Under the pieces are notes generated by a model. It did no database searches. It worked only from the letters and a program-made list of their open reading frames with translations, and was not told the DNA's origin. From Salinisphaera sp052044135 (GTDB lineage: Bacteria > Pseudomonadota > Gammaproteobacteria > Nevskiales > Salinisphaeraceae), in assembly GCF_052044135.1 (NCBI RefSeq), contig NZ_JBQDYF010000001.1:248001-312000 (forward strand): 64,000 nt of DNA, written 5' to 3'. Each line of letters starts with the position of its first letter. Within the stretch, counting starts at the first letter, position 1. Shown one piece after another: positions 17,998 through 27,560 of this stretch. The translations under genes were made by a program, and so were the position numbers.

Positions 17998-19043
17998 GCT
18001 CGACCACTCTCATGCGGCGCGAGATGCGCGAAACCCCCGAGCGTCTGGCCGATCAATGGGCCGCCAATCGCGACGCGATCATGGCGATCGCCGCCGATCT
18101 GGCCGCGCGCCCGAATGCGCCCTGGTGGGTCACGGCCCGCGGCAGTTCTTCGCACGCCGGGGCGTTCTTCGCCGCGGCCGCCGGGCTGGGTGCCGGCCGC
18201 GTGGTCGGCGAGATCACGCCCAGCCTGTTCACCGTCTACGGCCGGAAACCCATGCTGGCCGGCGCGGTGGTAATGGCGATCTCGCAGTCCGGCGCGGGCT
18301 CGGACATCAACGCCGTGATGGATGCCGCCAACACGACCGGCGCGCTCACGCTCGCGCTGACCAACGACCCGGAATCCCGGCTTGCCGCCACGGCGGCCCA
18401 TACCCTCGATCTGGCCATGGGGCCCGAGAAGGCCGTGGCCGCGACCAAGACCTATCTCGGCACACTGGCCGCCGCCGCGCGGCTGGTGGCCACGGTCGCC
18501 GACGATCAGGAACTGGAGGCCGCGCTCGAGCGCCTGCCGGCCACACTCGCCCACCGGCGCGACAAGCAGGCCCCGCTGGATGCATCGGCGCTCGCCGCCT
18601 TCGATTCGGCCGGCTTCGTGCTCGGGCGCGGGGTGAGCCTCGGCATCGCGCGCGAGGTCGCGCTCAAGTTCAAGGAAGTGTGCGTGACGCCGGCCGAGGC
18701 GTTTTCGGCCGCCGAGTTCATTCACGGCCCGCTGACGCTGGTCGGGCGCAGCACGCCGGTGCTCATCATCTGCCTGGACGACGCCACGCGACCCGGGCTG
18801 ATCGACACCGCGCATCGGCTGGCCGAGCTGGCGGCCAACGTCACGCTGGTCGGCCCGGATCTGGATGGCGTGCCCGCGGCCGAGCATCTGTCGGTCGTGA
18901 GCCGTCCGGCCACCGGTAATGTGTATACCGATGCCATCGCGATGGCGTTCGACTGCTACGGCGCGTTGGAGGCCCGGGCGGTGGCGCTCGGTTACGACCC
19001 CGATCAGCCGCCCAATGTCCGCAAGGTCACGAGTACGTATTGA
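17994..19043 (+). CDS. nagB: SIS-domain glucosamine-6-phosphate deaminase (NagB-II type)
   Basis: 349 aa with tandem SIS domains, like the isomerase half of GlmS but with no glutaminase domain. Motifs: TARGSSSHAG (first phosphate loop), ISQSGAGSDINAVMDAA, EKAVAATKTYLGTLAA, and EFIHGPLTLVG. In nag clusters without a classical NagB this protein deaminates GlcN6P to Fru6P and ammonia. The ATGA overlap with nagK and TGATG overlap with nagA show translational coupling. Confidence 0.85.
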   Translation: MSSTTLMRREMRETPERLADQWAANRDAIMAIAADLAARPNAPWWVTARGSSSHAGAFFAAAAGLGAGRVVGEITPSLFTVYGRKPMLAGAVVMAISQSGAGSDINAVMDAANTTGALTLALTNDPESRLAATAAHTLDLAMGPEKAVAATKTYLGTLAAAARLVATVADDQELEAALERLPATLAHRRDKQAPLDASALAAFDSAGFVLGRGVSLGIAREVALKFKEVCVTPAEAFSAAEFIHGPLTLVGRSTPVLIICLDDATRPGLIDTAHRLAELAANVTLVGPDLDGVPAAEHLSVVSRPATGNVYTDAIAMAFDCYGALEARAVALGYDPDQPPNVRKVTSTY

Positions 19044-20218
19044 TGCGTTCATCCGATAACGAGGATCAGCGCGTGTGGCAGTTGCGCGGGGCTCGGGTCC
19101 ATGGCGGGGCAACGGAGCCGCAGGCGATCACCATCGCCGGCACGCGCATCTCTGCGCCTGACTCGGACGCGCCCGCGATCGATCTGCCGGCCGACTGGCA
19201 TGTCGTGCCCGGCTTTATCGACGCCCATATCCACGGCGCGATGGGTGCCGATGTGATGGACGGCGATGCCGACGGGCTGGCCCGTATCGCGGACTATCTG
19301 CCGGCCGAGGGCACGACCGCGTTTCTGGCCACCACCATGACCGGGCCGGCGGCCGCGATCGAAGCCGCACTTGGCGTGACGGCGCATTTCGAAGCAGCGC
19401 CCGGCGCCGCCGAGATGCTCGGCGTGCATCTGGAAGGCCCGTTCGTGGATCGCAACAAGGCCGGTGCCCAGCCGGTCGATCACATTATCGCCCCGGATAT
19501 CAGCCTGTTCGATCGTTGGCAGGCGGCCGCGGGCGGGTGTATCCGCGTGGTCACGCTGGCGCCGGAACAACCCGGCGGCGAAGCGCTCGTCGCGCATCTG
19601 GGCCGCCACGGCGTGCGCGCCTCGATCGGCCATTCCAGTTGCAGCGCGGCGCAAGCCGAGGCCGCGATCGCGGCCGGGGCGAACCGCGGCACGCATTTGT
19701 TCAATGCGATGAACGGGTTGCACCACCGCGAACCGGGTGCGGCGTGCGCACTGCTGACGGATCCGGCCGCGCGCAGCGAGATCATCGCCGACGGGCTGCA
19801 TGTGACGCCGGCCATGGTGAAGCTCGCCTATCGCGCCGCCGGCCGCGACCGGCTCATGGCGATCACCGATGCCATGCGCGCCAAGGGCCTCGGCGACGGC
19901 GAATATGAGCTGGGCGGGCAGGCAGTGACGGTCGCCAATGGCCAGGCGCGGCTCGCGAATGGAACACTGGCCGGCAGCGTGCTCACCTTTGATGCCGCGT
20001 TCCGCAATCTGCTCGATTTCACCGGTTGCGAGCTGGCCGACGCCATCGCGATGAGCAGTACGAACGTCGCCCACGATCTGGATGTTGCCGATCGCAAGGG
20101 ATCACTGGCCGAAGGCTTCGATGCCGATCTGGTGGTGCTGGATGCCGAGCTTCGTGTCCGGCTGACCGTATGCCGGGGTCAGGTGGCGCATGATCCGGAG
20201 CGGCGCATCATCGGATAG
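19043..20218 (+). CDS. nagA: N-acetylglucosamine-6-phosphate deacetylase
   Basis: 391 aa amidohydrolase. Removes acetate from GlcNAc6P to give GlcN6P for the adjacent deaminase. Metal and catalytic residues are visible in order: PGFIDAHIHGAMG (HxH), GVHLEGPF (Glu), SIGHSSCSAAQA (His), GTHLFNAMNGLHHREPG (His), and the general-base Asp in MAITDAM. C-terminal DLVVLDAELRV is the usual closing strand. Last gene of the operon; its start overlaps the preceding stop. An in-frame TTG one codon earlier is possible. Confidence 0.95.
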   Translation: MRSSDNEDQRVWQLRGARVHGGATEPQAITIAGTRISAPDSDAPAIDLPADWHVVPGFIDAHIHGAMGADVMDGDADGLARIADYLPAEGTTAFLATTMTGPAAAIEAALGVTAHFEAAPGAAEMLGVHLEGPFVDRNKAGAQPVDHIIAPDISLFDRWQAAAGGCIRVVTLAPEQPGGEALVAHLGRHGVRASIGHSSCSAAQAEAAIAAGANRGTHLFNAMNGLHHREPGAACALLTDPAARSEIIADGLHVTPAMVKLAYRAAGRDRLMAITDAMRAKGLGDGEYELGGQAVTVANGQARLANGTLAGSVLTFDAAFRNLLDFTGCELADAIAMSSTNVAHDLDVADRKGSLAEGFDADLVVLDAELRVRLTVCRGQVAHDPERRIIG

Positions 20219-20349
20219 CCGCAGGGCGGCTTTCGGCTGCCGGAATCTTGGACGATCAGGCATGGATGAGATCGAATCGAGCGGCCATCAATCGCGTGAT
20301 GGCTGCATACTGAAGTGATCGCTGTGCCATTTCTCTCAAGAGGTTCGCA

Positions 20350-21414
20350 ATGCGTTACAACAAACTGGGCAACACCGGCCTGTTCGTCTCCGAGCTTTGT
20401 CTCGGCACCATGACCTTCGGCGGCCAGGGCGAGCTGTGGAGCCAGATCGGCGATCTGCAGCAGTCGGATGCCGAAAAACTGGTCGGCCGGGCGCTGGATG
20501 CCGGCATCAACTTCATCGATACCGCCGATGTTTATTCCGAGGGCCAGTCGGAGATCATCACCGGCCAGGCGCTGAAGAATCTCGGCGTGCAGCGTGACGA
20601 GGTGGTGGTCGCCACCAAGGTGTTCGGCCCGACCCAGAGCAGCGGGCGGGCCGCCAGCCGGGCCAATACGCAGGGGGCATCGCGCTATCACATCATGGAA
20701 GGCGTCAAGGCCAGCCTGAAGCGGCTGCAGCTCGATCATATCGATCTGTATCAGATCCATGGTTTCGATCCGGCCACGCCGATCGAGGAAACCGTGCGCG
20801 CGCTGCATACGCTGGTCGAGCAAGGCCATGTGCGCTATGTCGGCGTATCCAACTGGGCCGCCTGGCAGATCGTCAAGGCACTCGGCATCGCCGAACGCCA
20901 GGGCTGGAACCGCTTCGAATCGCTGCAGGCGTACTACACGCTGGCCGGGCGCGATCTGGAGCGCGAGCTGGCGCCGATGCTGGAAAGCGAGAATCTGGGG
21001 CTGATGGTGTGGAGCCCGCTGGCCGGCGGTCTGCTCAGCGGCAAGTACGATCGCGAGTCCGACGGCGAAGCCGGCAGCCGCCGCACGACCTTCGATTTTC
21101 CGCCGGTCGATCGCGAGCGCGGCTTCGATTGCATCGATGTCATGCGCGACATCGCCGACGCCAAGGGTGTCTCGGTGGCCCGCATCGCGCTGGCCTGGTT
21201 GCTGCATCAGCCGGTGGTGAGCAGCGTGATCATCGGCGCCAAGCGGCCCGACCAGCTCGACGACAATATCGGCGCCACGGAAGTCGAGTTGTCCGATGCC
21301 GAACTCGCGCGCCTGGACGAAGTCAGTGCGCTGCCGGCCGAATATCCGGGCTGGATGCTCGAGCGTCAGGGCACGATACGCCGCCAGCAACGGGCCGAGT
21401 CGAACAACCGCTGA
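20350..21414 (+). CDS. aldo/keto reductase (YajO/Tas-like)
   Basis: 354 aa NADPH-dependent (beta/alpha)8 reductase. The catalytic tetrad is present: Asp and Tyr in FIDTADVYSEG, Lys in VVATKVFGP, His in LYQIHGFD. C-terminal cofactor block SSVIIGAKRPDQLDDN. An AGAGG lies 6 nt before the ATG (20339-20343). It is separated from nagA by 131 bp and from the next gene by a short spacer, and is probably a stand-alone unit. Physiological substrate cannot be read from sequence. Confidence 0.92.
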   Translation: MRYNKLGNTGLFVSELCLGTMTFGGQGELWSQIGDLQQSDAEKLVGRALDAGINFIDTADVYSEGQSEIITGQALKNLGVQRDEVVVATKVFGPTQSSGRAASRANTQGASRYHIMEGVKASLKRLQLDHIDLYQIHGFDPATPIEETVRALHTLVEQGHVRYVGVSNWAAWQIVKALGIAERQGWNRFESLQAYYTLAGRDLERELAPMLESENLGLMVWSPLAGGLLSGKYDRESDGEAGSRRTTFDFPPVDRERGFDCIDVMRDIADAKGVSVARIALAWLLHQPVVSSVIIGAKRPDQLDDNIGATEVELSDAELARLDEVSALPAEYPGWMLERQGTIRRQQRAESNNR

Positions 21415-21491
21415 TCGACTCGCCCGGAGCCGCGCCTTGTTCGTGGTCTGCGGCCCGGCTAATGTTGGCTAAAGTCCGCTGGACGTCGACT

Positions 21492-22109
21492 ATGGCTTTC
21501 ATTCCGGAACTCATCACACTTGGCACCGTCCTGCTCCTGGGCTGCATCAGCCCGGGGCCGGATTTCGTGGCGGTCACGTCGCATTCTCTGGCCGATCGGC
21601 GTTCCGGGCTGCGCATCGCCTGCGGGATCGCGGCGGCGATTACGTTATGGGCCGCGTTGAGCGTGGCCGGGCTGGCCTTTGTGTTGTCGCGCGTTGCCGT
21701 GCTGTACGAGGGCGTGCGGCTGGCCGGTGCGGCATTCCTGGTGTATCTGGGTATCCGCATCCTGGTTTCGACCTGGCGCGGTGGGCCGGCAGCGACGGCG
21801 CCGATGCGTGTCGCCACCAAGTACGGGTCGTTCAAGCGCGGTTTTCTGATCGGTATTACCAATCCGAAGTCGGCGGTTTTCTTCAGTAGTTTGTTCGCCA
21901 CCATTCTGCCGGCTCACGCACCGGACTGGGTGTACGGCGCCACCATCGCGCTGGCGGCCGGCACGGCCTTCGGTTGGTTCATCGTGCTTGCATTGGCATT
22001 TTCTATGGGGCGTATACAGCGGCTCTACGTCAAGGCCCGGCGCGGCATCGATACGGTCATGGGCGCGTTGCTCACGGCGCTGGGTCTGCGGTTGGCGCTG
22101 GTGCGCTAG
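21492..22109 (+). CDS. LysE/RhtB-family amino-acid exporter
   Basis: 205 aa, about six membrane helices. The family opening is intact: TLGTVLLLGCISPGPDFVAVTSHSLADRRSGLRIACGIA, and GFLIGITNPKSAVFFSSLF is the second conserved block. Predicted to export an amino acid or related compound across the inner membrane. The ATG at 21492 was chosen because it begins the conserved first helix; the longer open frame upstream overlaps the aldo/keto reductase in another frame. Confidence 0.88.
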   Translation: MAFIPELITLGTVLLLGCISPGPDFVAVTSHSLADRRSGLRIACGIAAAITLWAALSVAGLAFVLSRVAVLYEGVRLAGAAFLVYLGIRILVSTWRGGPAATAPMRVATKYGSFKRGFLIGITNPKSAVFFSSLFATILPAHAPDWVYGATIALAAGTAFGWFIVLALAFSMGRIQRLYVKARRGIDTVMGALLTALGLRLALVR

Positions 22110-22438
22110 CGAGACCTCCTCGTGCGGGGCCGCGCCAAGCGCTGTTTTGCGTAGAGCGACCACGCCACGTTCGCCGCGCCCCCGGCCCGGCCTGGCCTAT
22201 CAGGCCATCACCTGTGCTACTTTGCAGCGGCTCCGGGACAGGTCCATGGTGCGATGCATCGGGATCTATGCGTCATGGTCTGAGCCGCCGGGGTTCGCGC
22301 CGGCTCCGGCTACAAGGCGCGGCCTGTCGGCGAGCGCACGAGCGGCGCGATAAGCGATGGTGTCCGTGTTCTCGCCTGGGCGGCGCCCGGATTCGGCGCC
22401 GTCTGCTGGCGTCGCGCTGATGCGGCGATCCGGCCCGG
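22110..22438. other. intergenic stretch between convergent genes, nothing recognised
   Basis: About 330 bp of GC-rich DNA between the LysE-family gene (plus) and the CoA-transferase gene (minus). Short GC-rich inverted repeats are present, but no terminator with a T-tract and no convincing ORF. Confidence 0.3.
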
Positions 22439-23677
22439 TCAGGCGCCCTGGGTCGTGTCGGCACCGGCGATCACATCCCGCTCCACCAGGTCGGTCAGTG
22501 TCGCGTCGTCCAGTGCCAGGCGTTCGCGCAGGATCGTGAAGGTGTCCTGGCCGAGGATCGGCGGCGCACGGTCGGCGTTGAGTCGCTGATCATCGAACCG
22601 GATCGGATTACCGACCAGCGACACGTCGCGACCGCTGGCATGGCGCCGCTGGATCTGCATCTCCCGGGCTTGAGTCTGCGGGTCGTCAAAGACCTGCGCG
22701 AGCGTGTTGATCGGCCCTGACGGCACGCCCGCGGTTTCCAGTCGCTTCAGCCATTCGCCGCGTGGCGCGGTGCGCAAGTGCCCGGACAGAATCGGCACGA
22801 GTGTATCGCGACAGGCCACGCGCTCGGCGTTGGTTGCAAAGCGCGGGTCTTCTGCCAGTTCCTCCGCGCCGAGCACAGCGCACAGGCGCGCGAACTGATC
22901 ATCGTTGCCCACCGCAATCACCATCGGTTCGTCGGCGGTGGGAAAGACCTGGTACGGCACGATGCTGGGGTGGGCATTGCCGAGCCGCGGCGGGTTTGCC
23001 CCCGTGGTGAGATAGGCCAGCGCCTGATTGGCCATGACGCCGATCTGGACATCAAACAGCGCCATATCGATATGCGTGCCCGTGCCCGTCGTGCGTCGCT
23101 GGTGCAGGGCCGCGAGAATGGCGTTGGCACTGTACAGGCCGGTGAAGACGTCGGCGAAGGCCACGCCGGCCTTCATGGGCTCGCCATCGGGTTCGCCGGT
23201 CACACTCATCAGCCCGCCCATCGCCTGGATCAGGAAGTCGTAGCCGGCACGCGATGCGTACGGTCCGGTCTGGCCGAAGCCGGAAACCGAGCAGTAGATC
23301 AACGACGGATTGATCTCGCGCAATGATTGATAATCGAGCCCATATCCGGCCAGCCTGCCGACCTTGAAATTCTCGACCAGTACGTCGCTATCGGCGGCCA
23401 GCCGGCGCACCAGATCCCGGCCTTCGGGCCGCGAGAAATCCACGCAGACGGAATGCTTGCCCCGGTTGGCCGACAGGAAATAAGACGATTCATCGGTGCC
23501 GTACAGCCAGGGTGGCGCCCAGTGGCGGGTGTCGTCGCCGCGGCCCGGGCGTTCGATCTTGACCACGTCGGCGCCCATGTCGGCCAGTTGCTGCGTGCAC
23601 CAGGGCCCGGCCAGCACGCGCGATAGATCGAGCACGCGAATCCCTGCGAGCGGGCGGTGGGATGATTGATCGGTCAT
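22439..23677 (-). CDS. CaiB/BaiF family CoA-transferase (glutarate CoA-transferase-like)
   Basis: 412 aa class III CoA-transferase. N-terminal PLAGIRVLDLSRVLAGPWCTQQLADMGADVVKIERP, then QTGPYASRAGYDFLIQAMGGLMSVTG, where the Asp of GYD is the catalytic residue of the family. It lies 3 bp downstream of the remains of a glutaryl-CoA dehydrogenase gene. In many proteobacteria gcdH is paired with a CoA-transferase that activates glutarate (human SUGCT-like), so succinyl-CoA:glutarate transfer is the best guess for this one. Confidence 0.85.
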   Translation of the reverse strand: MTDQSSHRPLAGIRVLDLSRVLAGPWCTQQLADMGADVVKIERPGRGDDTRHWAPPWLYGTDESSYFLSANRGKHSVCVDFSRPEGRDLVRRLAADSDVLVENFKVGRLAGYGLDYQSLREINPSLIYCSVSGFGQTGPYASRAGYDFLIQAMGGLMSVTGEPDGEPMKAGVAFADVFTGLYSANAILAALHQRRTTGTGTHIDMALFDVQIGVMANQALAYLTTGANPPRLGNAHPSIVPYQVFPTADEPMVIAVGNDDQFARLCAVLGAEELAEDPRFATNAERVACRDTLVPILSGHLRTAPRGEWLKRLETAGVPSGPINTLAQVFDDPQTQAREMQIQRRHASGRDVSLVGNPIRFDDQRLNADRAPPILGQDTFTILRERLALDDATLTDLVERDVIAGADTTQGA

Positions 23678-23680
23678 GGT

Positions 23681-24011
23681 TTAGTGGACTGCCTGGATGT
23701 CGGTCTGGGCCCGGCCGAGAATCAGCGCATGCACGTCGTGGGTGCCGTGATGAGTGTTCCGCTTTCGGGATTGTGCATAGGATGCATCATGATGCCGTAC
23801 TCGATCAGGGTACCGTTTCCGCCGTGCATGCCGCGGGCGCTGCGGGCGATATCCAACGCCTTTGCGCAATCACCGCGCGGCCGGCCATACCGTCGGGGTT
23901 GGAGCCGGCCTCGGGCTCGGCCAACCCGAAACCACCGACGAACTCGCCGCGGGCGCGCCTGGGCAGAGAGCGCTGTTTCCGCGCTTCGCTGCCAAAGACC
24001 CTGATCGGAGA
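23681..24011 (-). pseudogene. gcdH: decayed glutaryl-CoA dehydrogenase
   Basis: Three blocks of acyl-CoA dehydrogenase sequence in different frames. Upstream block: SPIRVFGSEARKQRSLPRRARGEFVGGFGLAEPEAGSNPDGM in pieces, matching the GCDH segment before the flavin site. Middle block: KALDIARSARGMHGGNG, matching the C-terminal CLEIARDMLGGNG-type helix. Last block: GTHDVHALILGRAQTDIQAVH and stop, matching the GCDH C-terminus. At least two frameshifts and a deletion of roughly half the protein separate them, so no enzyme can be made. The stop is 3 bp before the CoA-transferase start. Confidence 0.85.
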
Positions 24012-24060
24012 CAGCGCCAACAATGCCCTCATGCACGCTATAGCGCGGCGCTTTAAGAAC

Positions 24061-24586
24061 ACGAAATCCGCGGGTGTTTGCCCGGCCCAGCGCGCGAAGG
24101 TCTCGGGTTTCGGGGGCGGCAGAAAGTGCCCTTGATCTCGATCGCGCGCAAGCGGCGAGCGGCATGGGCGAGTTCGTTTTCCTGTGTCGGTTCGTTTGGA
24201 TAAACGGCGCCGCGCCGAGGGTTATAGGTCCGGCCGCCGATGCCGCGGCGGATACGGTCGCATCGCGTTGCGATCGGGGATCGAGATGAGAACGGCGGAT
24301 CGGCGAACGGGCATCGGATATTAGCCGTTCGGATCGAGGCGGCGTTTGTCCCGAAACGTTCCCAGCCGCGTGAAACCCGTCCGGCACGCTGTTCGCGCCT
24401 TGACCGCGGGCCCCGCCACGCCAAGCGGCGCCTGTCGCTGGCACGTCACGACCGGCGGCGCGCGCCTTGTCTCAACGGATTTGCGGTCTCCAACGCGGCA
24501 CATGTACGAAACGGCAATCGCCCCTAAAGACCGGCCGCAAGTCGCCGTTAATCCGATCGCTGTCCGACGCTTTCACCGAGGTTCTG
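24061..24586. other. degraded DNA upstream of the gcdH remnant and leader of the chemoreceptor
   Basis: About 520 bp without a supportable gene. Codon pattern is poor in every frame; part of it probably derives from the missing 5' half of gcdH but I could not recognise it. The right end must contain the chemoreceptor promoter. Confidence 0.35.
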
Positions 24587-26482
24587 ATGCGACATTCTCT
24601 ACGCGCCCGTATTCTGGCGATCTGCATCGCGATCATTGTGTTGTCGCTGGTCGTGATCGGCGCGGCCACCTGGCGCGTGATGAACGCCTACAACAACCAG
24701 AGCATTGCCGCTAATCTCAAGTCGATCGCCACCGGCCACGTCATGGCGATTGCGCAATGGAGTGCGACCGAGAAGCGGCTGGTGTCATCGATCGGCCAGC
24801 GCGCGCTCCAGCCGGACGCGGCCTCGTCGATGGCTCTGATCGAAAAAGCCAGCCAGTTCTCCATGGTGTACGCGGGATATCCGGACGAGCGGTTCGTCTC
24901 GGGCAGCAACTGGACCCCGCCGCCGGGTTTTCAGCCCACGCAGCGGATCTGGTACGAACAGGCGGCCAAGGCCGGGCATACCGTGGCGACCAAGCCGTAC
25001 ATGGATGCGGCCACCCATAAACTGGCCGTGCCATTCGCCACGCCGGTAATGAAAGATGGGCAGCTGGCGGCGGTGGTGGCGGGTGATATGCCGCTCGATC
25101 GGGTGGTCGCCAACGTCAAGGCGATCAAGCCGACGCAGCATAGCTATGCCTTCCTGGTCGATGGCCACGGCACCGTGATCGCTCACCCCGATACTGCGCT
25201 CGCGTTGAAGCCCGCGACCAAGATCGATCCCAGACTGACCCCGCAGTGGCTCCATCAGGCGGCGTCCAGCGGGCAAGTGCGCCGGGTCAGTCTCGACGGT
25301 GTGAAGGAGCGGGTGCTCGCAGAGGCCATCCCGAATACGGACTGGACGCTGGTGATCGCGATGAATCAGCGCGAGGCGCTGGCTGGCTTGCACAGCGCGG
25401 GCCAGACGATGCTGATCGCGCTGCTGATCACGGCCGTGCTGGCCGCCGCCATTCTCTGGCTGGCTCTAAAGCCGAGCTTCCGGCGGCTGGCGGGTGTCCG
25501 CGACGCGCTCGACGACATCGCCTCCGGAGAGGGCGATCTGTCGCGCCGCCTGCCGGTGCGGGGCCGCGATGAGATCGCCGGTATTGCCGGCGCATTCAAC
25601 GCCTTCGTCGAACGCATCAACGATGTCCTGCTGCATGTCCGCGGCACCAGCGAATCGGTGCGTACGGCCTCGGATGAAATAAGCCAGGGCAGCCAGGATC
25701 TGTCGCAGCGAACCGAAGAAACCGCCGCCCAGCTGGAACAGTCGGCCGCGGCGGTCGAGCAGCTCACGGGGACGGTGGAACATTCCGCCGCCTCGTCGCG
25801 CCAGGCCAGCGAGGTCGCCAGCGAAGCCGCCGAAACGGCACGCCAGGGCGGGCAGCGCATGCAGGCGGTCAACGGCGCGATGCAGCGCATGCAGGATTCG
25901 AGCAAGAAGATCGAGGGCATTCTGGAGATGATCGACACGATCGCCTTCCAGACCAACCTGCTTGCCCTGAATGCCTCGGTCGAGGCCGCCCGCGCCGGCG
26001 AACATGGCCGTGGATTCGCCGTGGTCGCCGAAGAAGTGCGTGGTCTGGCGAACCGCAGCACGGAAGCCGCCAGCGAGATCAAGACGCTGATCGCCGACGC
26101 CAGCCAGCAGACCGACATCGGGGTGGTCGAGGTGGAGGCCGCCGATAGCGCCATGCAGGGCATCGTGCAACGAATCGAGCAGGTCAGCACCATGCTCGTC
26201 GAGCTCACGAGCGCTGCCGCCGAGCAGGCAACCGGCATCGGGCAGGTGAGCCAGTCGGTTTCGCAGCTCGAGGGCATGACGCAGCAGAACGCCGCCCTGG
26301 TGGAACAGTCGGCGGCCGCGAGTGAGGCGCTGCACCAGCAGGCCAGGGAGCTGGCGGATACGGTCGCAGCCTTCCGCCTGCGCGAAGCCGACGCCGGGCA
26401 CGCGAGGTTGGACGTCGGTGCCCTGCCGGCGCGCGGCGAGGTCTCGGGGTGGGGTGAATCCGAGGCCGCGGTGTCGTCATAG
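24587..26482 (+). CDS. methyl-accepting chemotaxis protein with periplasmic Cache domain
   Basis: 631 aa. TM1 about residues 8-28, periplasmic dCache-like sensor about 30-265 (includes PYMDAATHKLAVPFATPVMKDGQLAAVVAGDMPLDRVV), TM2 about 270-290, HAMP, then the cytoplasmic signalling hairpin with the invariant tip IAFQTNLLALNASVEAARAGEHGRGFAVVAEEVR. It senses a small ligand, often an amino or organic acid for dCache, and signals to CheA/CheW. GAGG lies 6 nt before the ATG. It stands alone, with no che genes around. There is no C-terminal CheR-tethering pentapeptide; it ends EAAVSS. Confidence 0.95.
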   Translation: MRHSLRARILAICIAIIVLSLVVIGAATWRVMNAYNNQSIAANLKSIATGHVMAIAQWSATEKRLVSSIGQRALQPDAASSMALIEKASQFSMVYAGYPDERFVSGSNWTPPPGFQPTQRIWYEQAAKAGHTVATKPYMDAATHKLAVPFATPVMKDGQLAAVVAGDMPLDRVVANVKAIKPTQHSYAFLVDGHGTVIAHPDTALALKPATKIDPRLTPQWLHQAASSGQVRRVSLDGVKERVLAEAIPNTDWTLVIAMNQREALAGLHSAGQTMLIALLITAVLAAAILWLALKPSFRRLAGVRDALDDIASGEGDLSRRLPVRGRDEIAGIAGAFNAFVERINDVLLHVRGTSESVRTASDEISQGSQDLSQRTEETAAQLEQSAAAVEQLTGTVEHSAASSRQASEVASEAAETARQGGQRMQAVNGAMQRMQDSSKKIEGILEMIDTIAFQTNLLALNASVEAARAGEHGRGFAVVAEEVRGLANRSTEAASEIKTLIADASQQTDIGVVEVEAADSAMQGIVQRIEQVSTMLVELTSAAAEQATGIGQVSQSVSQLEGMTQQNAALVEQSAAASEALHQQARELADTVAAFRLREADAGHARLDVGALPARGEVSGWGESEAAVSS

Positions 26483-26678
26483 CCGGGCGGCCCTCCGGGG
26501 CCGTGACGATGCGATCGAAGTGGCCGCCAGGCGCTGCAGGCATGCGTTGCGGGCGCATCCGGCGCGGCCTGGCCGGTTGCGCGTCGGCCGGGCGCCGTCT
26601 GCCGCCATTGCGCAACCGCTCGCCTTGGCGGCGCGCGTGCTGCAGGCTGGGGGCCCAGTTCCCCGGAGAAGACCGATC

Positions 26679-27080
26679 ATGGATATTCAGCGCAATGGTT
26701 CAAAGCCGTCGGCGGCCGGCCCTGCCGATTATTTCACCGGCCGCGTGCGTATCGACGCGCCGTTTTCCGGCCGCGAGCCGGCTCGCGTGAGCGGGGCGAT
26801 CGTGACCTTCGAGCCCGGGGCGCGAACCGCCTGGCATACCCATCCGCTGGGCCAGACGCTGCTGGTCACCGGGGGCCAGGGCCGGGTCCAGCGCGACGGC
26901 GGCCGGATCGAGACGATCCATCCGGGGGACGTGATCTGGTTCGAGCCGGACGAAAAACACTGGCATGGCGCGGCGCCGGATGTCGCCATGACCCATGTGG
27001 CGATCGCCGAGGCCGAGGACGGTCGGGTGGTTGACTGGATGGAAAAGGTCACGGACGCCCAGTACCGCGGCGAGGGGTGA
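26679..27080 (+). CDS. cupin-domain protein (quercetin dioxygenase-like fold)
   Basis: 133 aa single cupin. Metal-binding motif 1 reads GARTAWHTHPLGQTLLVTGGQG (HxH...), motif 2 reads HPGDVIWFEPDEKHWHGA. The family resembles carboxymuconolactone-type partner cupins and small dioxygenase-fold proteins; enzyme activity cannot be assigned. GGAGAA lies 8 nt before the ATG. It follows the chemoreceptor gene by 196 bp and is not obviously in an operon. Confidence 0.88.
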   Translation: MDIQRNGSKPSAAGPADYFTGRVRIDAPFSGREPARVSGAIVTFEPGARTAWHTHPLGQTLLVTGGQGRVQRDGGRIETIHPGDVIWFEPDEKHWHGAAPDVAMTHVAIAEAEDGRVVDWMEKVTDAQYRGEG

Positions 27081-27182
27081 TCTTTTCAGTTCGCGTCCTG
27101 CACGCCGTAGCTTGGCGGTGCCGGCTGGCTGATCATGGGCCGCCGGGCGAGACCGCGCGGCGGGCGAGCGGTCGCTGGGGCG

Positions 27183-27560
27183 TTATGGCGTCATCCGCCA
27201 TGCGCCGGTCAGTAACGCGATCCAGCCGACGATGAGCAGTACGCCGCCGATCGGCGTGATCGCGCCCAGAATCTTCACGCCGGAGCCGGCCAGTAGATAG
27301 AGGCTGCCGGAGAAGATCAGCGTGCCCGCGATGAAGCACCAGGCCGCGATGGTGATCGCGGCGCCCGTCAGCCCGGTGCGCATCAGCAGGGCGAGCGCCA
27401 GCAGGGCGAGGGCGTGATAGAACTGGTATTGCTCGGCGGTATGCCAGACGGCCTGCATGCGCTCGGACAGATGCGAAGACAGGGCGTGCGCGCCGAACGC
27501 GCCGAGGCAGACGGCGAGCCCGCCGTAAAGCGCGGCGAAAACAAGCGTGAGCCGAATCAT
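27183..27560 (-). CDS. DUF423 membrane protein (YgdD family)
   Basis: 125 aa, four predicted membrane helices. Family blocks GGLAVCLGAFGAHAL near residue 13, AEQYQFYHALALL, and GGVLLIVGWIALL at the C-terminus. Inner-membrane protein of unknown function found across bacteria. Its ATG overlaps the stop of the PhzF-family gene (ATGA), so the two are translationally coupled. Confidence 0.9.
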   Translation of the reverse strand: MIRLTLVFAALYGGLAVCLGAFGAHALSSHLSERMQAVWHTAEQYQFYHALALLALALLMRTGLTGAAITIAAWCFIAGTLIFSGSLYLLAGSGVKILGAITPIGGVLLIVGWIALLTGAWRMTP

